A stretch of DNA of 52,061 nt from an uncultured Lactobacillus sp. GTDB taxonomy: Bacteria; Bacillota; Bacilli; Lactobacillales; Lactobacillaceae. The notes under the pieces are model-generated. The model worked only from the letters and a program-made list of their open reading frames with translations. It made no database searches and was not told the origin of the DNA. A program made the position numbers and the translations under genes. This document shows, piece after piece, positions 33,401-41,231 of the stretch; position 1 is the first letter of the stretch; each line of letters opens with the position of its first letter. The stretch spans positions 1-52,061 of the forward strand of contig NZ_CANBCQ010000011.1 in NCBI RefSeq assembly GCF_947367125.1, given 5' to 3'.

Positions 33401-33821
33401 TACTCATGAAGCAGGTACTTTTGGAATGCAAGATATTGAAATGGCATTCTTATATCGTGCATCTTCTGATGATTTAAACCGTGCAATTACTCCAATTGAG
33501 GAAATCATCAAAGAAAATCAACAAGCCAACAATCGGAATGCCCAAGCGGTTGTTCAAGCAACTCGTGTGCCAGAAGTAGAAACTCCACCATACGATAGTA
33601 ACGACACTGTTCCATCTGCTCAACTTAAGAACACTCATGTTGAACATGTAGCAAATACTTTGCCACGACAACCACAAAGTCCAAATACTCCAACTTCAAA
33701 TAGCGCAGTCCCAGACTATTACTCAAATAGCCAAGATGATCCTGCTATCAATCAAGGAGCTTCAAATTTGATGAATAAGCTTTACGGCAAACAATATTCT
33801 GATAATGGTCAAGATCAATAA
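30456..33821 (+). CDS. Thirteen-repeat MucBP-like protein with no signal peptide or anchor
   Basis: 1121 residues, ACGGAGGTTTATTTC before ATG 30456. An amphipathic basic N terminus (MANFFGNIFGEKDKHKR) and about 110 disordered residues lead into 13 repeats of 65-70 residues (about 130-1020). Each has the MucBP pattern: a beta start such as VNYIDNKTKKPI, a middle G-x(6-8)-P/I-PGY, and an end strand such as VNLMYDPN. The C terminus is Q/N/P-rich and ends DNGQDQ. MucBP proteins are normally secreted and wall-anchored, but there is no signal peptide, LPXTG or membrane helix. It may be exported by the transfer apparatus or another route, or act inside. It lies 13 bases before the NUMOD1-like gene. 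Confidence 0.85.
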   Translation: MANFFGNIFGEKDKHKRNEDSPVESKKENGKDIKVPAGLGGSTKMAELLKEDSKGTNNDVKPTVASPEQSKADSDKSNADNTETAKKASTDNHDTTVKKDDKHGKTVSVQDEPDLKPKPANKRPENPTKPIVVSFTYKGKKIRNDFIFTDKMGTHLKLSDLPEVKGYKLNLKNELNYQIGRTIQHVTLHYLKDEVKYDLIPVTEDLKPINPKAIRHYEGRPGTEISATKFPVIKGYRVYTSRKYEVPADGKDVKVVYTPTTQTIHLIYQTIKGEVLGTSTKSGKTGEAYSIDPKKRSFAGYQLSKLPKNLKGTFPAESMDITIEYEPISSKIEVSFLDESGKPIHAPMEFEKKYKDAYHIKLPVTDGYELVSNPSLLNGFYDRVTKHIVLRYKRATAKFNINFWFDKDFKHSAGDPRPVSGRVGDPFAVQVPEREGYTPDKTVVKGKFSPYDNPDVDVVYSKIPAEVHITLVDEADRPLPNQPQIVKKGFWGDYFETELPEIPGFKRPMKVLKKKFYRAHQAEEVHYVAQEVSLVVNYIDNKTKKPIDGYPAFQKPGLSGTSYSIEGEMIDGYRLIGLPDNASGVYTAKPITVNLMYDPNPSEIVIHRVDSTLNPIRKTEIRSGYYGQTYDIKTDDIPGFKFISASDDLKGKFPASRLDLYLNFEAADVTFTFVPVDQFGKPFGDEYNIVISGKAGQEFSHDMPDIPGYLSTATEISGKIKAEYQNEKIMVPYKPKDETITVHTIYAGGNKDGMHPFHDFTQPGPVGSTFKYESPTLPGFEANPKNISAKFAPEPQEVTIVYTVKQEEYLIQFVDLKGQLVGGMPKAKGYYKEAISIGQAIPRGFHLPDGVDSHVYLDGSGDYRVQVIPDRLTIELIAQTVDGTDLGSRRQIDGDYHEVKTVNALPVPGYTPVKGDKVSIKFELGQTTYPIIYEPEDRTLTISYINATTGKSIAEKKIVHGKFNGEYDERAKQIPGFVAINRTHEAGTFGMQDIEMAFLYRASSDDLNRAITPIEEIIKENQQANNRNAQAVVQATRVPEVETPPYDSNDTVPSAQLKNTHVEHVANTLPRQPQSPNTPTSNSAVPDYYSNSQDDPAINQGASNLMNKLYGKQYSDNGQDQ

Positions 33822-33834
33822 AGGAGGGATCCCC

Positions 33835-34134
33835 ATGAAAAGAGCGATTAGACTAAGTGGGGATGTCTACTCTATTGCAAGTTTTAGTAAGGAGTTTGGC
33901 TATCCCTATACCAAAGTCCTAAGCTTGTACGATCAAGGTTATCGGGATCAAGAGTTGGTAGATAAATTAAAGTCAGAGCAATTGGTCATTGACGGCAAGA
34001 CTTTTAAATCATTGTTGCAGGCATCCCAATATTATGGGATTCCACCCACTACCTTTTATCGCTATGCAAAAAAAGGTAAATTGAAAAAACTTATTAAACG
34101 CAAGAAATTGCTTGATAAGTACGACCTTAATTAG
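33835..34134 (+). CDS. Protein with two NUMOD1-like helix-turn-helix units
   Basis: 99 residues from ATG 33835; AAAGGAGGGATCCCC precedes it. Two related units: YSIASFSKEFGYPYTKVLSL (about 13-32) and FKSLLQASQYYGIPPTTFYR (about 62-81), each like the NUMOD1/HTH units of phage and homing proteins. The C terminus is very basic (KKGKLKKLIKRKKLLDK). It probably binds DNA, possibly to regulate the MucBP gene with which it is co-transcribed. It ends with a terminator. Confidence 0.7.
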   Translation: MKRAIRLSGDVYSIASFSKEFGYPYTKVLSLYDQGYRDQELVDKLKSEQLVIDGKTFKSLLQASQYYGIPPTTFYRYAKKGKLKKLIKRKKLLDKYDLN

Positions 34135-34139
34135 AAATG

Positions 34140-34172
34140 AAAAGCATGGTCTTCATTTGACCATGCTTTTTT
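34140..34172 (+). terminator. Terminator of the MucBP operon
   Basis: AAAAGCATGGTC and GACCATGCTTTT, perfect 12-base-pair stem, T run following. Confidence 0.9.
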
Positions 34173-34231
34173 GTCCTTTTTAGAGAAAACGAGATTTGAT
34201 TCCTATTACTACAGTTTAGTTTCTGGGAATC

Positions 34232-34336
34232 ATGGAACTTAAATGGTCTGCATTTCTTGTTCGCATCCTTTCTGTTTTGTATGTTTTGGGGATGCAGGCA
34301 GTCCATCCATTTATTTCTATTTCATATCCTTATTAA
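34232..34336 (+). CDS. Possible 34-residue hydrophobic peptide
   Basis: ATG 34232 to TAA 34334-34336, with only a weak GGGAAT site. The peptide (SAFLVRILSVLYVLGMQAV core) could span the membrane. A terminator follows 2 bases after the stop. The region 34173-34570 otherwise holds no gene. Low confidence; the terminator is the best support for a short transcript here. Confidence 0.3.
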   Translation: MELKWSAFLVRILSVLYVLGMQAVHPFISISYPY

Positions 34337-34337
34337 C

Positions 34338-34382
34338 AAAGCAAGTCTGTCGTCTTCTCCATAACGATGGATTTGCTTTTTT
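34338..34382 (+). terminator. Terminator of a short transcript
   Basis: AAAGCAAGTCTGTCGT (34338-34353) and ACGATGGATTTGCTTT (34364-34379) pair with a few mismatches, then TTTT. It implies a small RNA or short gene between 34173 and here. Confidence 0.6.
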
Positions 34383-34570
34383 ACTTATGATCTTCTTGCT
34401 GGATTAATTTGAAAGCCGTAGAAACGCAATCTCAGCATTCATTTTTAGCTTTTTGAAAAAGCATGTAATTGCTTTTAGTTTTTGTTAGTTTAGAGCTGTG
34501 CCACTGAATTTAGCCTTTCAAAAATAAAATTATTTTATTAGCAAAACAGAATAATTTCATTTTTAGGGCG

Positions 34571-35812
34571 GTGGGCACAATTAACTTTTTAAGAAAAAGA
34601 CTGAAACGTAAATTATGGGGACTAGCCTTATCGGTAGGCGGTTTCTTTATTATCATCATTATCATTATTGTTTTCTTCGCAGGTGGAGCTATTTCCGAAG
34701 AAAGCAATGGTGGCGATTGTAGCAATGATTCCACCTCTTCTAGTGTTTCGATTAAAGGTAGCAACGGGGCTTGGACGCAGAAAGGAACCAAAGCCTATAA
34801 CACTGCCAAAGCTATTTTTAATTTTTTGGTGCATAAAGAAGGATTCTCGGGTGCAGGTGCCGCAGGTGTAGTAGCTGTTGTCAATCGTGAAAGTGGTTTT
34901 AATCCATCAATTTCTAACCCTGCAGGTGGTGTAGTTGGTTTATTTCAATGGGGAGGCTGGAATGGCGATACTAGAAATAGTGATCGTATTCACTCTGGCG
35001 GCATTATCCATTCATCTAAAGATCTTACCGTAAGTAAAGAATTGAAATTACTTGATTATGAATTGCATCACGGTTATGAAAGAGCAAGAAGTACAGTTGG
35101 ACGAGCTACGGATCCTAAAAAAGCGGCCGAACAATGGTCTCTGCTTTATGAAGGCGTGTCCTTGAGTGATGGTCAAACAAAAATAGATCAAATTCATGGG
35201 GATGCAGAAAGAGCCTACCGTTTATTTGGTGGATCGAAGTTCAAGGCTAAAGGTAGTCTACTTGGTAGCGGCTCTAAGACTGCTAAAGGTTCATCATCGG
35301 AAGACTCTGGTGATGATGAATGTGATGATGATGCAATCGGAAATGGTGGTCCAATTTTAAGTCAAGCTAAGCATTTAATTGGTTACTTTACCTATGGTGC
35401 GCACGGAGTCTCTGGGTATGGTGGCTGGAAGCATCCTAACAAAAATGGTCAAACGGACTGTTCAGGTTTTGTTTGGCTCTGTATGAAGCGTGCAGGCTAT
35501 GATGTTGGCAACGATGCGTTCTCTACTCCTGATATGGAACGAGATGCTAGAGGTCCGCACAAATATCTTAAACAGATTAGCCCTAAAAATGCTAAGCCAG
35601 GAGATGTAATTATCATGAATGTTGGTGCAGGTTATGGAGCAAGCGGACATACAGCAGTTATTGCAGGTAAATATCACGGCTATCAAACTAAGATCATCGA
35701 AATGGGTGGAGATAATGATGGTCATGTTCATACTTCTAATATTCACGATTCTTTCTTAAGTTTGATTCCTAATGCTCGGATCACTTGGGCTAGACCTGTC
35801 AAAAGAAAGTAA
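34571..35812 (+). CDS. VirB1-like bifunctional wall hydrolase: lysozyme-like plus NlpC/P60
   Basis: 413 residues from GTG 34571 (the start is uncertain; GGGCG directly before). One membrane anchor (about 17-39), a Ser-rich linker, a lysozyme-like domain (about 79-222) with VNRESGF (catalytic-type E107) and GLFQWGG, a second linker, then NlpC/P60 (about 262-410) with TDCSGFVW (C297) and GHTAVI (H360). The first domain cuts the glycan; the second cuts stem peptides. It is the layout of Tn916 Orf14/CwlT-like hydrolases, which open the wall for conjugation channels. It heads the run of channel-like genes to 37812, so it is the local VirB1-type component. Confidence 0.9.
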   Translation: MGTINFLRKRLKRKLWGLALSVGGFFIIIIIIIVFFAGGAISEESNGGDCSNDSTSSSVSIKGSNGAWTQKGTKAYNTAKAIFNFLVHKEGFSGAGAAGVVAVVNRESGFNPSISNPAGGVVGLFQWGGWNGDTRNSDRIHSGGIIHSSKDLTVSKELKLLDYELHHGYERARSTVGRATDPKKAAEQWSLLYEGVSLSDGQTKIDQIHGDAERAYRLFGGSKFKAKGSLLGSGSKTAKGSSSEDSGDDECDDDAIGNGGPILSQAKHLIGYFTYGAHGVSGYGGWKHPNKNGQTDCSGFVWLCMKRAGYDVGNDAFSTPDMERDARGPHKYLKQISPKNAKPGDVIIMNVGAGYGASGHTAVIAGKYHGYQTKIIEMGGDNDGHVHTSNIHDSFLSLIPNARITWARPVKRK

Positions 35813-35823
35813 GGTGTTGTAAT

Positions 35824-36516
35824 GTGAAAAGACAGCAAAAGCAAAAAGAGCCTAAATCTCCTCTTTTGTATTTTGGCATTGCGATTGGGTGCGTAGTGAT
35901 TTTTGGGATTATTGCTTTAGGTATTAATTCCTACCGCAATTCACAGGCTCAAAAAGCAAAGCAGGAAGAACAGGTTCGACAAGAAAAAATACGTAAAGAA
36001 AAAGCTCGCCCTAAATTTAAAACTTATCAAGCACAAGATGATTCTGGTAGCGATAAGTCAGAACAGCTTACTAAAAAACAAGCCACTAAACGGTTAAGTG
36101 CGGATATTAATTACGGTTTTAAATTAATGCAACAAACAGATGCATTAGTTGGAACTAAAATTACGCAAAAGCAGTTGTCCACTGCACAAAGAAAAAATGT
36201 TGCTAAATATTTTGATTCACTGACTGTATTTAACAGCTTTAATCAAGCAACAAATATCTCTACTGCTTCGGGACAAAATTTTTACGGGCAAAATGGTCAT
36301 AACAAGACCTATAAAACATCCAAGCAAGGTGACCCCTACCGTGTTACTGGCGGATCAGTTGAATACAATGGCAGTTCTTATAATGACTATATATTTGATG
36401 TCCTGCTTCAATACAAGGCAGGTGCTTACAGCAGTAAGCGATGGTTGACCATTTACGTTGATAAGTCAACGGGCGTTATGACTCAAGTCAAAATGAAAGG
36501 TAATCAAAATGAGTGA
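35824..36516 (+). CDS. Single-pass membrane protein, probable transfer-channel component
   Basis: 230 residues from GTG 35824, preceded by AAGGTG. A basic N terminus, one membrane helix (about 14-34), a charged coiled stretch (KAKQEEQVRQEKIRKEKAR) and an extracellular domain of about 150 residues with beta-like features. It starts 11 bases after the hydrolase gene and overlaps the next gene by 8 bases. The layout (short cytoplasmic tail, helix, NTF2-size domain) matches VirB8/TcpC-type proteins of Gram-positive T4SS, but sequence identity with these cannot be seen. Confidence 0.65.
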   Translation: MKRQQKQKEPKSPLLYFGIAIGCVVIFGIIALGINSYRNSQAQKAKQEEQVRQEKIRKEKARPKFKTYQAQDDSGSDKSEQLTKKQATKRLSADINYGFKLMQQTDALVGTKITQKQLSTAQRKNVAKYFDSLTVFNSFNQATNISTASGQNFYGQNGHNKTYKTSKQGDPYRVTGGSVEYNGSSYNDYIFDVLLQYKAGAYSSKRWLTIYVDKSTGVMTQVKMKGNQNE

Positions 36517-37126
36517 TAGGTATTCACACAAGCGACCGCAGAACAATCTGCCTAACATAGTAATCATTGTCACTGTTGCATTAACCGTATTGATGATTAT
36601 TGCTTGCATTTACATGTGGCATAATTCGCAGAAACAGAAAGCTTTAGCAGAGCAATATGCTAGACAATACACACAGTTACAAGAAAAAGAAGCAAATTTA
36701 AAACCTGACGTTACAGCAATTACATCAGGCAAATTTGACCTGCAAGGATCAGAAAAATCTTTAGCTAAGGATTATACGGTCTTAATTAAAGCCCTGTTCG
36801 GGGATGCATCGGCAAAAGCAGTTAAGAATGCGGAAAATAGCTATCTTAATCATTTTGGAACAGATGGTTGGCATGACCTCAAGGAGATTGCCTTTGCTAA
36901 TCAAAATTCATTAGTTGCAACATCAAACTCTGATACTAAAATCACTTTTAAAGATTTTAGCTTGAAAGATCAAACCATCAAAATTGTAATTTATACACGT
37001 TTTAGTGTTCCTAAATCTAAGTCATCAGCAGGCTATGGTATTGCCTATATCACAACGACCTATAATTTCAAAACTCATACAGCCAGAGATACAACTGTAC
37101 AGAGTTCATTTGCAGATGATAATTAA
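36509..37126 (+). CDS. Single-pass membrane protein, probable transfer-channel component
   Basis: 205 residues from ATG 36509, within the end of the preceding gene. Membrane helix about 16-38, charged helix, then a globular domain ending in beta strands (IKIVIYTRF, IAYITTTYNFKTH). Same layout as its two neighbours, so the three may share a VirB8/NTF2-like fold and form a hetero-oligomer. No direct homology is claimed. Confidence 0.65.
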   Translation: MSDRYSHKRPQNNLPNIVIIVTVALTVLMIIACIYMWHNSQKQKALAEQYARQYTQLQEKEANLKPDVTAITSGKFDLQGSEKSLAKDYTVLIKALFGDASAKAVKNAENSYLNHFGTDGWHDLKEIAFANQNSLVATSNSDTKITFKDFSLKDQTIKIVIYTRFSVPKSKSSAGYGIAYITTTYNFKTHTARDTTVQSSFADDN

Positions 37127-37140
37127 GGCGGTGACTATTT

Positions 37141-37812
37141 ATGACTTCTAAATGGACGAAAAAAAATATTTCTATTGAATTTGTATTAGCTACTCTGTTT
37201 GCATTTTCTCTCGCCCTATTCTTTATTTTTTCCAACTCAAACAGTAAAAATAAAACTCTAAATTTAGATCAGCAAACCAAGGTTGCACAAATAAAAATGC
37301 AGATTGATGATAAACAACGTCAGCTTAATCAAGAAGCATATCAGAAAGCTCTTGATGATCCCAGTCAAGTGGTCAAGATGAATGTTCGCCAGATTCAGGC
37401 TTCACAATTAGCTAAGACCCAAGCTAACAAGCTTTTTCCGATCTTGCTTAATTTTTCGACTTCTAAGGAATACAATTCCAGAGCTGATAAATCTCAAAAT
37501 TTAGTAACTGAAAATGTTTTGCAGAATAAAAATCTGTATGGCTCTGATTATTCAGATGGCTCTCACTATGTTGACGCATCGGGGTATCATTCCAAGCTTG
37601 ACAGCGTAGAAATTTCGGATGGCTTGCTTAAAGGCAATGAGTTGCCAGTAATTATGAATGTTAATTCAATTAATTGGTTCTCAGGTCAGCATAAAGGACA
37701 GACTGGTGATATTTATGTAGGTACTTTTGATTACCAAACGCATAAGTTCTCACAATTACAAATATTAAACAATCTTTACCGTGGTAATTTGACCGTTAAC
37801 CAAGGACAATAG
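37141..37812 (+). CDS. Single-pass membrane protein, probable transfer-channel component
   Basis: 223 residues; AAGGCGGTGACTATTT before ATG 37141. Membrane helix about 12-32, coiled-coil region (QTKVAQIKMQIDDKQRQL) and a C-terminal domain of about 140 residues. Third of three adjacent genes with the same layout, 14 bases after the previous one. The last gene of this operon; the next gene has its own promoter motif. Confidence 0.65.
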   Translation: MTSKWTKKNISIEFVLATLFAFSLALFFIFSNSNSKNKTLNLDQQTKVAQIKMQIDDKQRQLNQEAYQKALDDPSQVVKMNVRQIQASQLAKTQANKLFPILLNFSTSKEYNSRADKSQNLVTENVLQNKNLYGSDYSDGSHYVDASGYHSKLDSVEISDGLLKGNELPVIMNVNSINWFSGQHKGQTGDIYVGTFDYQTHKFSQLQILNNLYRGNLTVNQGQ

Positions 37813-37820
37813 TAATTTTT

Positions 37821-37857
37821 AAGTTTTCCGTATTTTTCAAATTTTTTAGCTTAAAAT
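37821..37857 (+). promoter_or_regulatory. Promoter with a variant of the AAGTTTTTCTG motif
   Basis: AAGTTTTCCGTATTTTTC with TAAAAT (37852-37857) 31 bases after its start, upstream of the gene at 37898. Confidence 0.4.
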
Positions 37858-37897
37858 CAGGCTAAAAATCCTATTTTAAGAAAGAGGTTTGATTAAT

Positions 37898-38101
37898 ATG
37901 TTATCTATCGTTTGTCGAATTATCGGTGTGTGGTTTGTCGCTTGTGCGTGCCTCCTATTCCTTTTTTGCTTTGCGCAAAGAAATAAATTCGATTTTCAAG
38001 ATGGAAAGAATGCTGTTCAAGAGTTGTCTATCTTTTTTGAGATTTGGCTTCCCTTAAACCTAATCGGTTTTTCAGCATTCTTTTTTGCTAATTTAGGGTA
38101 A
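37898..38101 (+). CDS. Two-pass membrane protein, 67 residues
   Basis: ATG 37898 (AAAGAGGT about 10 bases before). Two hydrophobic helices (about 2-26 and 46-66), the first with three Cys (VACACLLFLFCF). It lies 4 bases before the metalloprotease gene and is co-transcribed with it, perhaps as its small subunit. No family recognised. Confidence 0.65.
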   Translation: MLSIVCRIIGVWFVACACLLFLFCFAQRNKFDFQDGKNAVQELSIFFEIWLPLNLIGFSAFFFANLG

Positions 38102-38105
38102 AAGT

Positions 38106-38927
38106 ATGCAGAATGTAATTACAGTTTTAAATGCTTTGTTTTTAACTATTGGTTATCTGGCAGGTTTTTTGGGCCTGCCAGTCATTATTATTCTCAGCTT
38201 GACTTATATTTGTCGGGACGCTGAACGAACATTGGACCGTACAGTAACTCCTAAAGCGGAGATTTACTTTGGTTTTATTGGCATAATGATACATGAAGCA
38301 AGCCATTGGCTTTTGGCTAAAATTTTTAATCATCAAATTATCGATTGTAAGTTGCTAGTTATGCCATGGGAAGTTGATCTTTCTCAGCCCCACCCTCAGC
38401 TTGGTTATGTGCGTCACGCTTATAGCGATCGTTCATTTTATCAGATGGTTGGCAATGCCTTCATTGGTACGGCACCGATATACGGTTGTACAGCCATCCT
38501 GTATCTAGTTTTTCGCTTATTTATGCCCCACCTATTTAAGTTTTTGACGGATACAACTAGTTTATTACTACATCAGCCCAAATTGATAAATAGCAATTAT
38601 TTGTTAACTTATCTTGGTCAAGTAGTCTCATTTACCCCTAGAAGCTTATTTTTGGCTTTTATAGGGTTTTTGCTGTTAATCAATATAACTTTAACTGGAT
38701 TTGATTTAAGCGACGCAGACCTCAAAAATGCACGTACAGCAGGGATGTGGATTTTAATCATATTAGCTATAGTTATTTTCCCACTAGTTGCAAGTGGCAT
38801 GACTAGTTTTCTTAATTTTTACTTAATTGCTTTTATTTCATGGCTACTCACAACATTTTCGTTATCCCTAGTAATAGCAGTCTTAGTAAATGTTGGCTGT
38901 CATGTGTTGCATTTTTTCACAAATTGA
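38106..38927 (+). CDS. Integral membrane zinc metalloprotease-like protein (HEXXH)
   Basis: 273 residues, start ATG 38106. About six membrane helices. The motif HEASHW (63-68), at the end of a helix after FIGIMI, matches the HEXXH zinc site of membrane proteases such as site-2 proteases (M50) or related families. A second metal-ligand motif is not obvious, so activity is not assured. It would cut substrates in or near the membrane. Coupled to the 67-residue membrane protein before it and followed by the Asn-rich LPQTG gene. Confidence 0.7.
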   Translation: MQNVITVLNALFLTIGYLAGFLGLPVIIILSLTYICRDAERTLDRTVTPKAEIYFGFIGIMIHEASHWLLAKIFNHQIIDCKLLVMPWEVDLSQPHPQLGYVRHAYSDRSFYQMVGNAFIGTAPIYGCTAILYLVFRLFMPHLFKFLTDTTSLLLHQPKLINSNYLLTYLGQVVSFTPRSLFLAFIGFLLLINITLTGFDLSDADLKNARTAGMWILIILAIVIFPLVASGMTSFLNFYLIAFISWLLTTFSLSLVIAVLVNVGCHVLHFFTN

Positions 38928-39021
38928 GCCTAGGTCCCATAAATTAGTAACGCACTTTAGAATTAAAAATGTGCTTAGAAAAGCATGATTTTTTAATTTC
39001 AAAGAAAGAGGCAAAGACTTT

Positions 39022-40599
39022 ATGAGTATTTCAAAAAATATCACATCTTTGACTGGTGCTACACTTGCAGTTGCCGCAGGTGGTCTTGCTGTCGTTAATA
39101 CTCCTAATATGAGTATCGTTGCTCATGCGGATGAAACTCACGATCAGAATGTCTCTACTGATCCTTCAGTAGGTGATAATCCTGTTCAAGATCCAACAAA
39201 AGTGTCAACTATTACTGACGCTTATAATGATATTCAAGGTGATACTGCACGTGATACCAATCAAATGCAACACTCAAGTATCGGCTGGGAGTACCAAGAC
39301 CCTAATCAAGCGGCCGAATCATGGAAGGCTCCAGATGATACCAAGGTTGAACCAGGCACTGACAACACTCAAACTGATTGGAATATTGCTACTGGGACTA
39401 ACGGTAAGAGTGCATCAGATACTTCCTATGATGTAACTGGAGATTCTTCCGAAAATAAATTTAATCCAGGTAACATTAACCTTTATGGTGTAAGTGCTGT
39501 GTCAGACAAATCTGCATCAGTTCGTGAAAATTGGCCTGCAATCGAAAAGGCTAACATGAACTACGATGACTTTATTGCTAACTATGGATCATATTGGGGT
39601 CCTATTTATTGGGGTTGGTATTCACACGGCTACCCATATGCAATTCCTTATGCTTATCCAGGCTACGGTTATGGCTACGTAGGTGGCGGTGCTACTACTG
39701 TTGTGAATAATAACAACAACAACAATAATAATAACAATAACTCATCAAACAACAATGGACTCAATAGTCTTAATGGTTTGAATGCAAGTTTGTTAGCTAC
39801 TAATGGTGCCAATGGTGCTGGCGGTTCTGGTAATGGCGGCAATAATGCTAGTGGATCGAACGGTCAACAGCAAAGTGGTCAGCAACAGTCTCAATCTGGT
39901 TCTGGCAACAACAGTTCTTCAAGTTCATCATCTGCTAACTCACAAACCACTGTTTTACCTGGTGGTGCTGTAGTTCCTGGAGTTGCAGGCGGTTATTATG
40001 GTGTTGGTGGTTTAGGAGTTGTAACTTCAAACAACAATAACAACAATAATAATAATTCAAATAACAATTCCAATAACCTCAGTTCATTGTCTAACTTATC
40101 TAACCTTGCTTCTAACAATGCAGGATTAGCTAACAATGGCGGAAATGGTGGTAACGGCAACAACGGTAATGGTCTGGTAAACAATGGTGATCTTGGCAAT
40201 CAAAATGATAAAGATTTATCTGCTAAGAAAGCCCCAAAAACTAAGAAGAATACTGACGCATTAACCCCTGCTAAGGATAAAACTGCTAATACGGCCGTTA
40301 GTGATAATGGTGCGCAAACTCCTTCAACGGATGCAAACGCAACCTCAACTACTGGCTCAGGTTCGGGCGATGGTTCAGGTTCAGGTAATGGTGATGTTGT
40401 TGGTTCAGGTGTAGTTGCTTCAACTGGTTCTAACGCAGGTTCAGGTAGTGCTGTATCTGACGGTGGTTCTGGTTCATCATCATCTGCTCTGCCTCAAACT
40501 GGCAATTCTCTTAAGTTGCAAAAGAGTTCCGCTTTGGGTGCAGGAATGATCGCTATGACTTTAATGGCAATGGGCGTTTCAAAAAAGCGTCAAAAGTAA
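39022..40599 (+). CDS. LPQTG cell-wall protein, Asn/Gly/Ser-rich
   Basis: 525 residues; AAAGAAAGAGGCAAAGACTTT precedes ATG 39022. Signal peptide about 1-37 (NTPNMSIVAHADE). A short region around NYDDFIANYGSYWGPIYWGW (about 175-194) and a Tyr/Pro-rich stretch precede two Asn runs (about 227-241, 335-352) coded by AAC/AAT triplets, then Gly/Ser linkers. C terminus LPQTG (490-494), membrane helix and KKRQK. It should be sortase-linked to the wall. The low-complexity stalk, tyrosine-rich middle and lack of a known fold resemble adhesins or biofilm matrix proteins. Its place in the transfer region suggests a mating-contact role. Confidence 0.88.
   Translation: MSISKNITSLTGATLAVAAGGLAVVNTPNMSIVAHADETHDQNVSTDPSVGDNPVQDPTKVSTITDAYNDIQGDTARDTNQMQHSSIGWEYQDPNQAAESWKAPDDTKVEPGTDNTQTDWNIATGTNGKSASDTSYDVTGDSSENKFNPGNINLYGVSAVSDKSASVRENWPAIEKANMNYDDFIANYGSYWGPIYWGWYSHGYPYAIPYAYPGYGYGYVGGGATTVVNNNNNNNNNNNNSSNNNGLNSLNGLNASLLATNGANGAGGSGNGGNNASGSNGQQQSGQQQSQSGSGNNSSSSSSSANSQTTVLPGGAVVPGVAGGYYGVGGLGVVTSNNNNNNNNNSNNNSNNLSSLSNLSNLASNNAGLANNGGNGGNGNNGNGLVNNGDLGNQNDKDLSAKKAPKTKKNTDALTPAKDKTANTAVSDNGAQTPSTDANATSTTGSGSGDGSGSGNGDVVGSGVVASTGSNAGSGSAVSDGGSGSSSSALPQTGNSLKLQKSSALGAGMIAMTLMAMGVSKKRQK
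39705..39741 (+). repeat. AAC/AAT triplet run coding Asn
   Basis: About 12 Asn codons in a row. In-frame length changes are likely by slippage, altering stalk length but not frame. Confidence 0.7.
40028..40075 (+). repeat. Second AAC/AAT triplet run coding Asn
   Basis: Asn-rich run interrupted by Ser codons, same gene as the first run. Confidence 0.65.
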
Positions 40600-40640
40600 A
40601 AAAATTGATACGTTTCACAAAATACATGTGTGTGTAATAC

Positions 40641-40672
40641 AAAAAGACGGCTTTTAATGTCGCCTTTTTTTT
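40641..40672 (+). terminator. Terminator of the Asn-rich LPQTG gene
   Basis: AAAAAGACGGC and GTCGCCTTTTT with one mismatch and one G-T pair, then T run. Confidence 0.65.
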
Positions 40673-40760
40673 GATTTTGAGAGAAAAACAAATTCATTCT
40701 GAAAAGTTATAGATTATGGTCATACCTTTTAAAAATGTCAGAAGGAGTTAAGAATTTAAT

Positions 40761-41216
40761 ATGAATGCAAGATTTTTAGTAGATTTATATAATTGGTCTA
40801 ATCCTGCTACTGGCTATATTGCTATGGTTAATATCGGTTGGATCGTTATTGTAATTATTATGGCTTTAGTTCAACATAAGGACCTAAATAAATGGGTTGC
40901 CAATGATCCTAATCATCAACCCGATAATTGGCAGATTCCATTGGTCATTATTTTTGTTCTTGCTTGTTCTGCCCTTGCAGTATACTTTACCCCTTATTGG
41001 TTGCCTGGTGGACTTGGTTGGTCAACATTCATTATCCCTGTTGCTTGCTATGGAGCTGAGTTGTTCTTTACCAATGATTATCGAAAGATTTTATCAAAGC
41101 ATGTTTGGAAAACTTGGTATTGGCGTATTGTGATGTGGGGTGAATGGCTAGTTGCAATTAATTTTGTTTTTGCCACAGCCTTTATGGTTTTATCACGGAT
41201 TGTCACTAACTATTAA
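40761..41216 (+). CDS. Four-pass membrane protein
   Basis: 151 residues; AGAAGGAGTTAAGAATTTA precedes ATG 40761. Hydrophobic segments at about 17-36, 60-77, 85-100 and 125-146. Trp-rich (NWQIP, WLPGGLGWS, WKTWYWRIVMWGEW). No family recognised. First of five small genes leading to the coupling ATPase, so probably a transfer-apparatus membrane subunit. Confidence 0.7.
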   Translation: MNARFLVDLYNWSNPATGYIAMVNIGWIVIVIIMALVQHKDLNKWVANDPNHQPDNWQIPLVIIFVLACSALAVYFTPYWLPGGLGWSTFIIPVACYGAELFFTNDYRKILSKHVWKTWYWRIVMWGEWLVAINFVFATAFMVLSRIVTNY

Positions 41217-41231
41217 GCTGAGGTGTTTGAT

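Noticed and set aside
30456-33821. Relaxase, VirB4 or VirB6 genes in the transfer region
   Set aside because: I looked for HUH or relaxase motifs and a VirB4-type ATPase; none is present in this window, so the transfer set is incomplete here.
39705-40075. CRISPR-like or minisatellite repeats
   Set aside because: They are in-frame AAC/AAT triplets coding Asn in a surface protein, without spacers.
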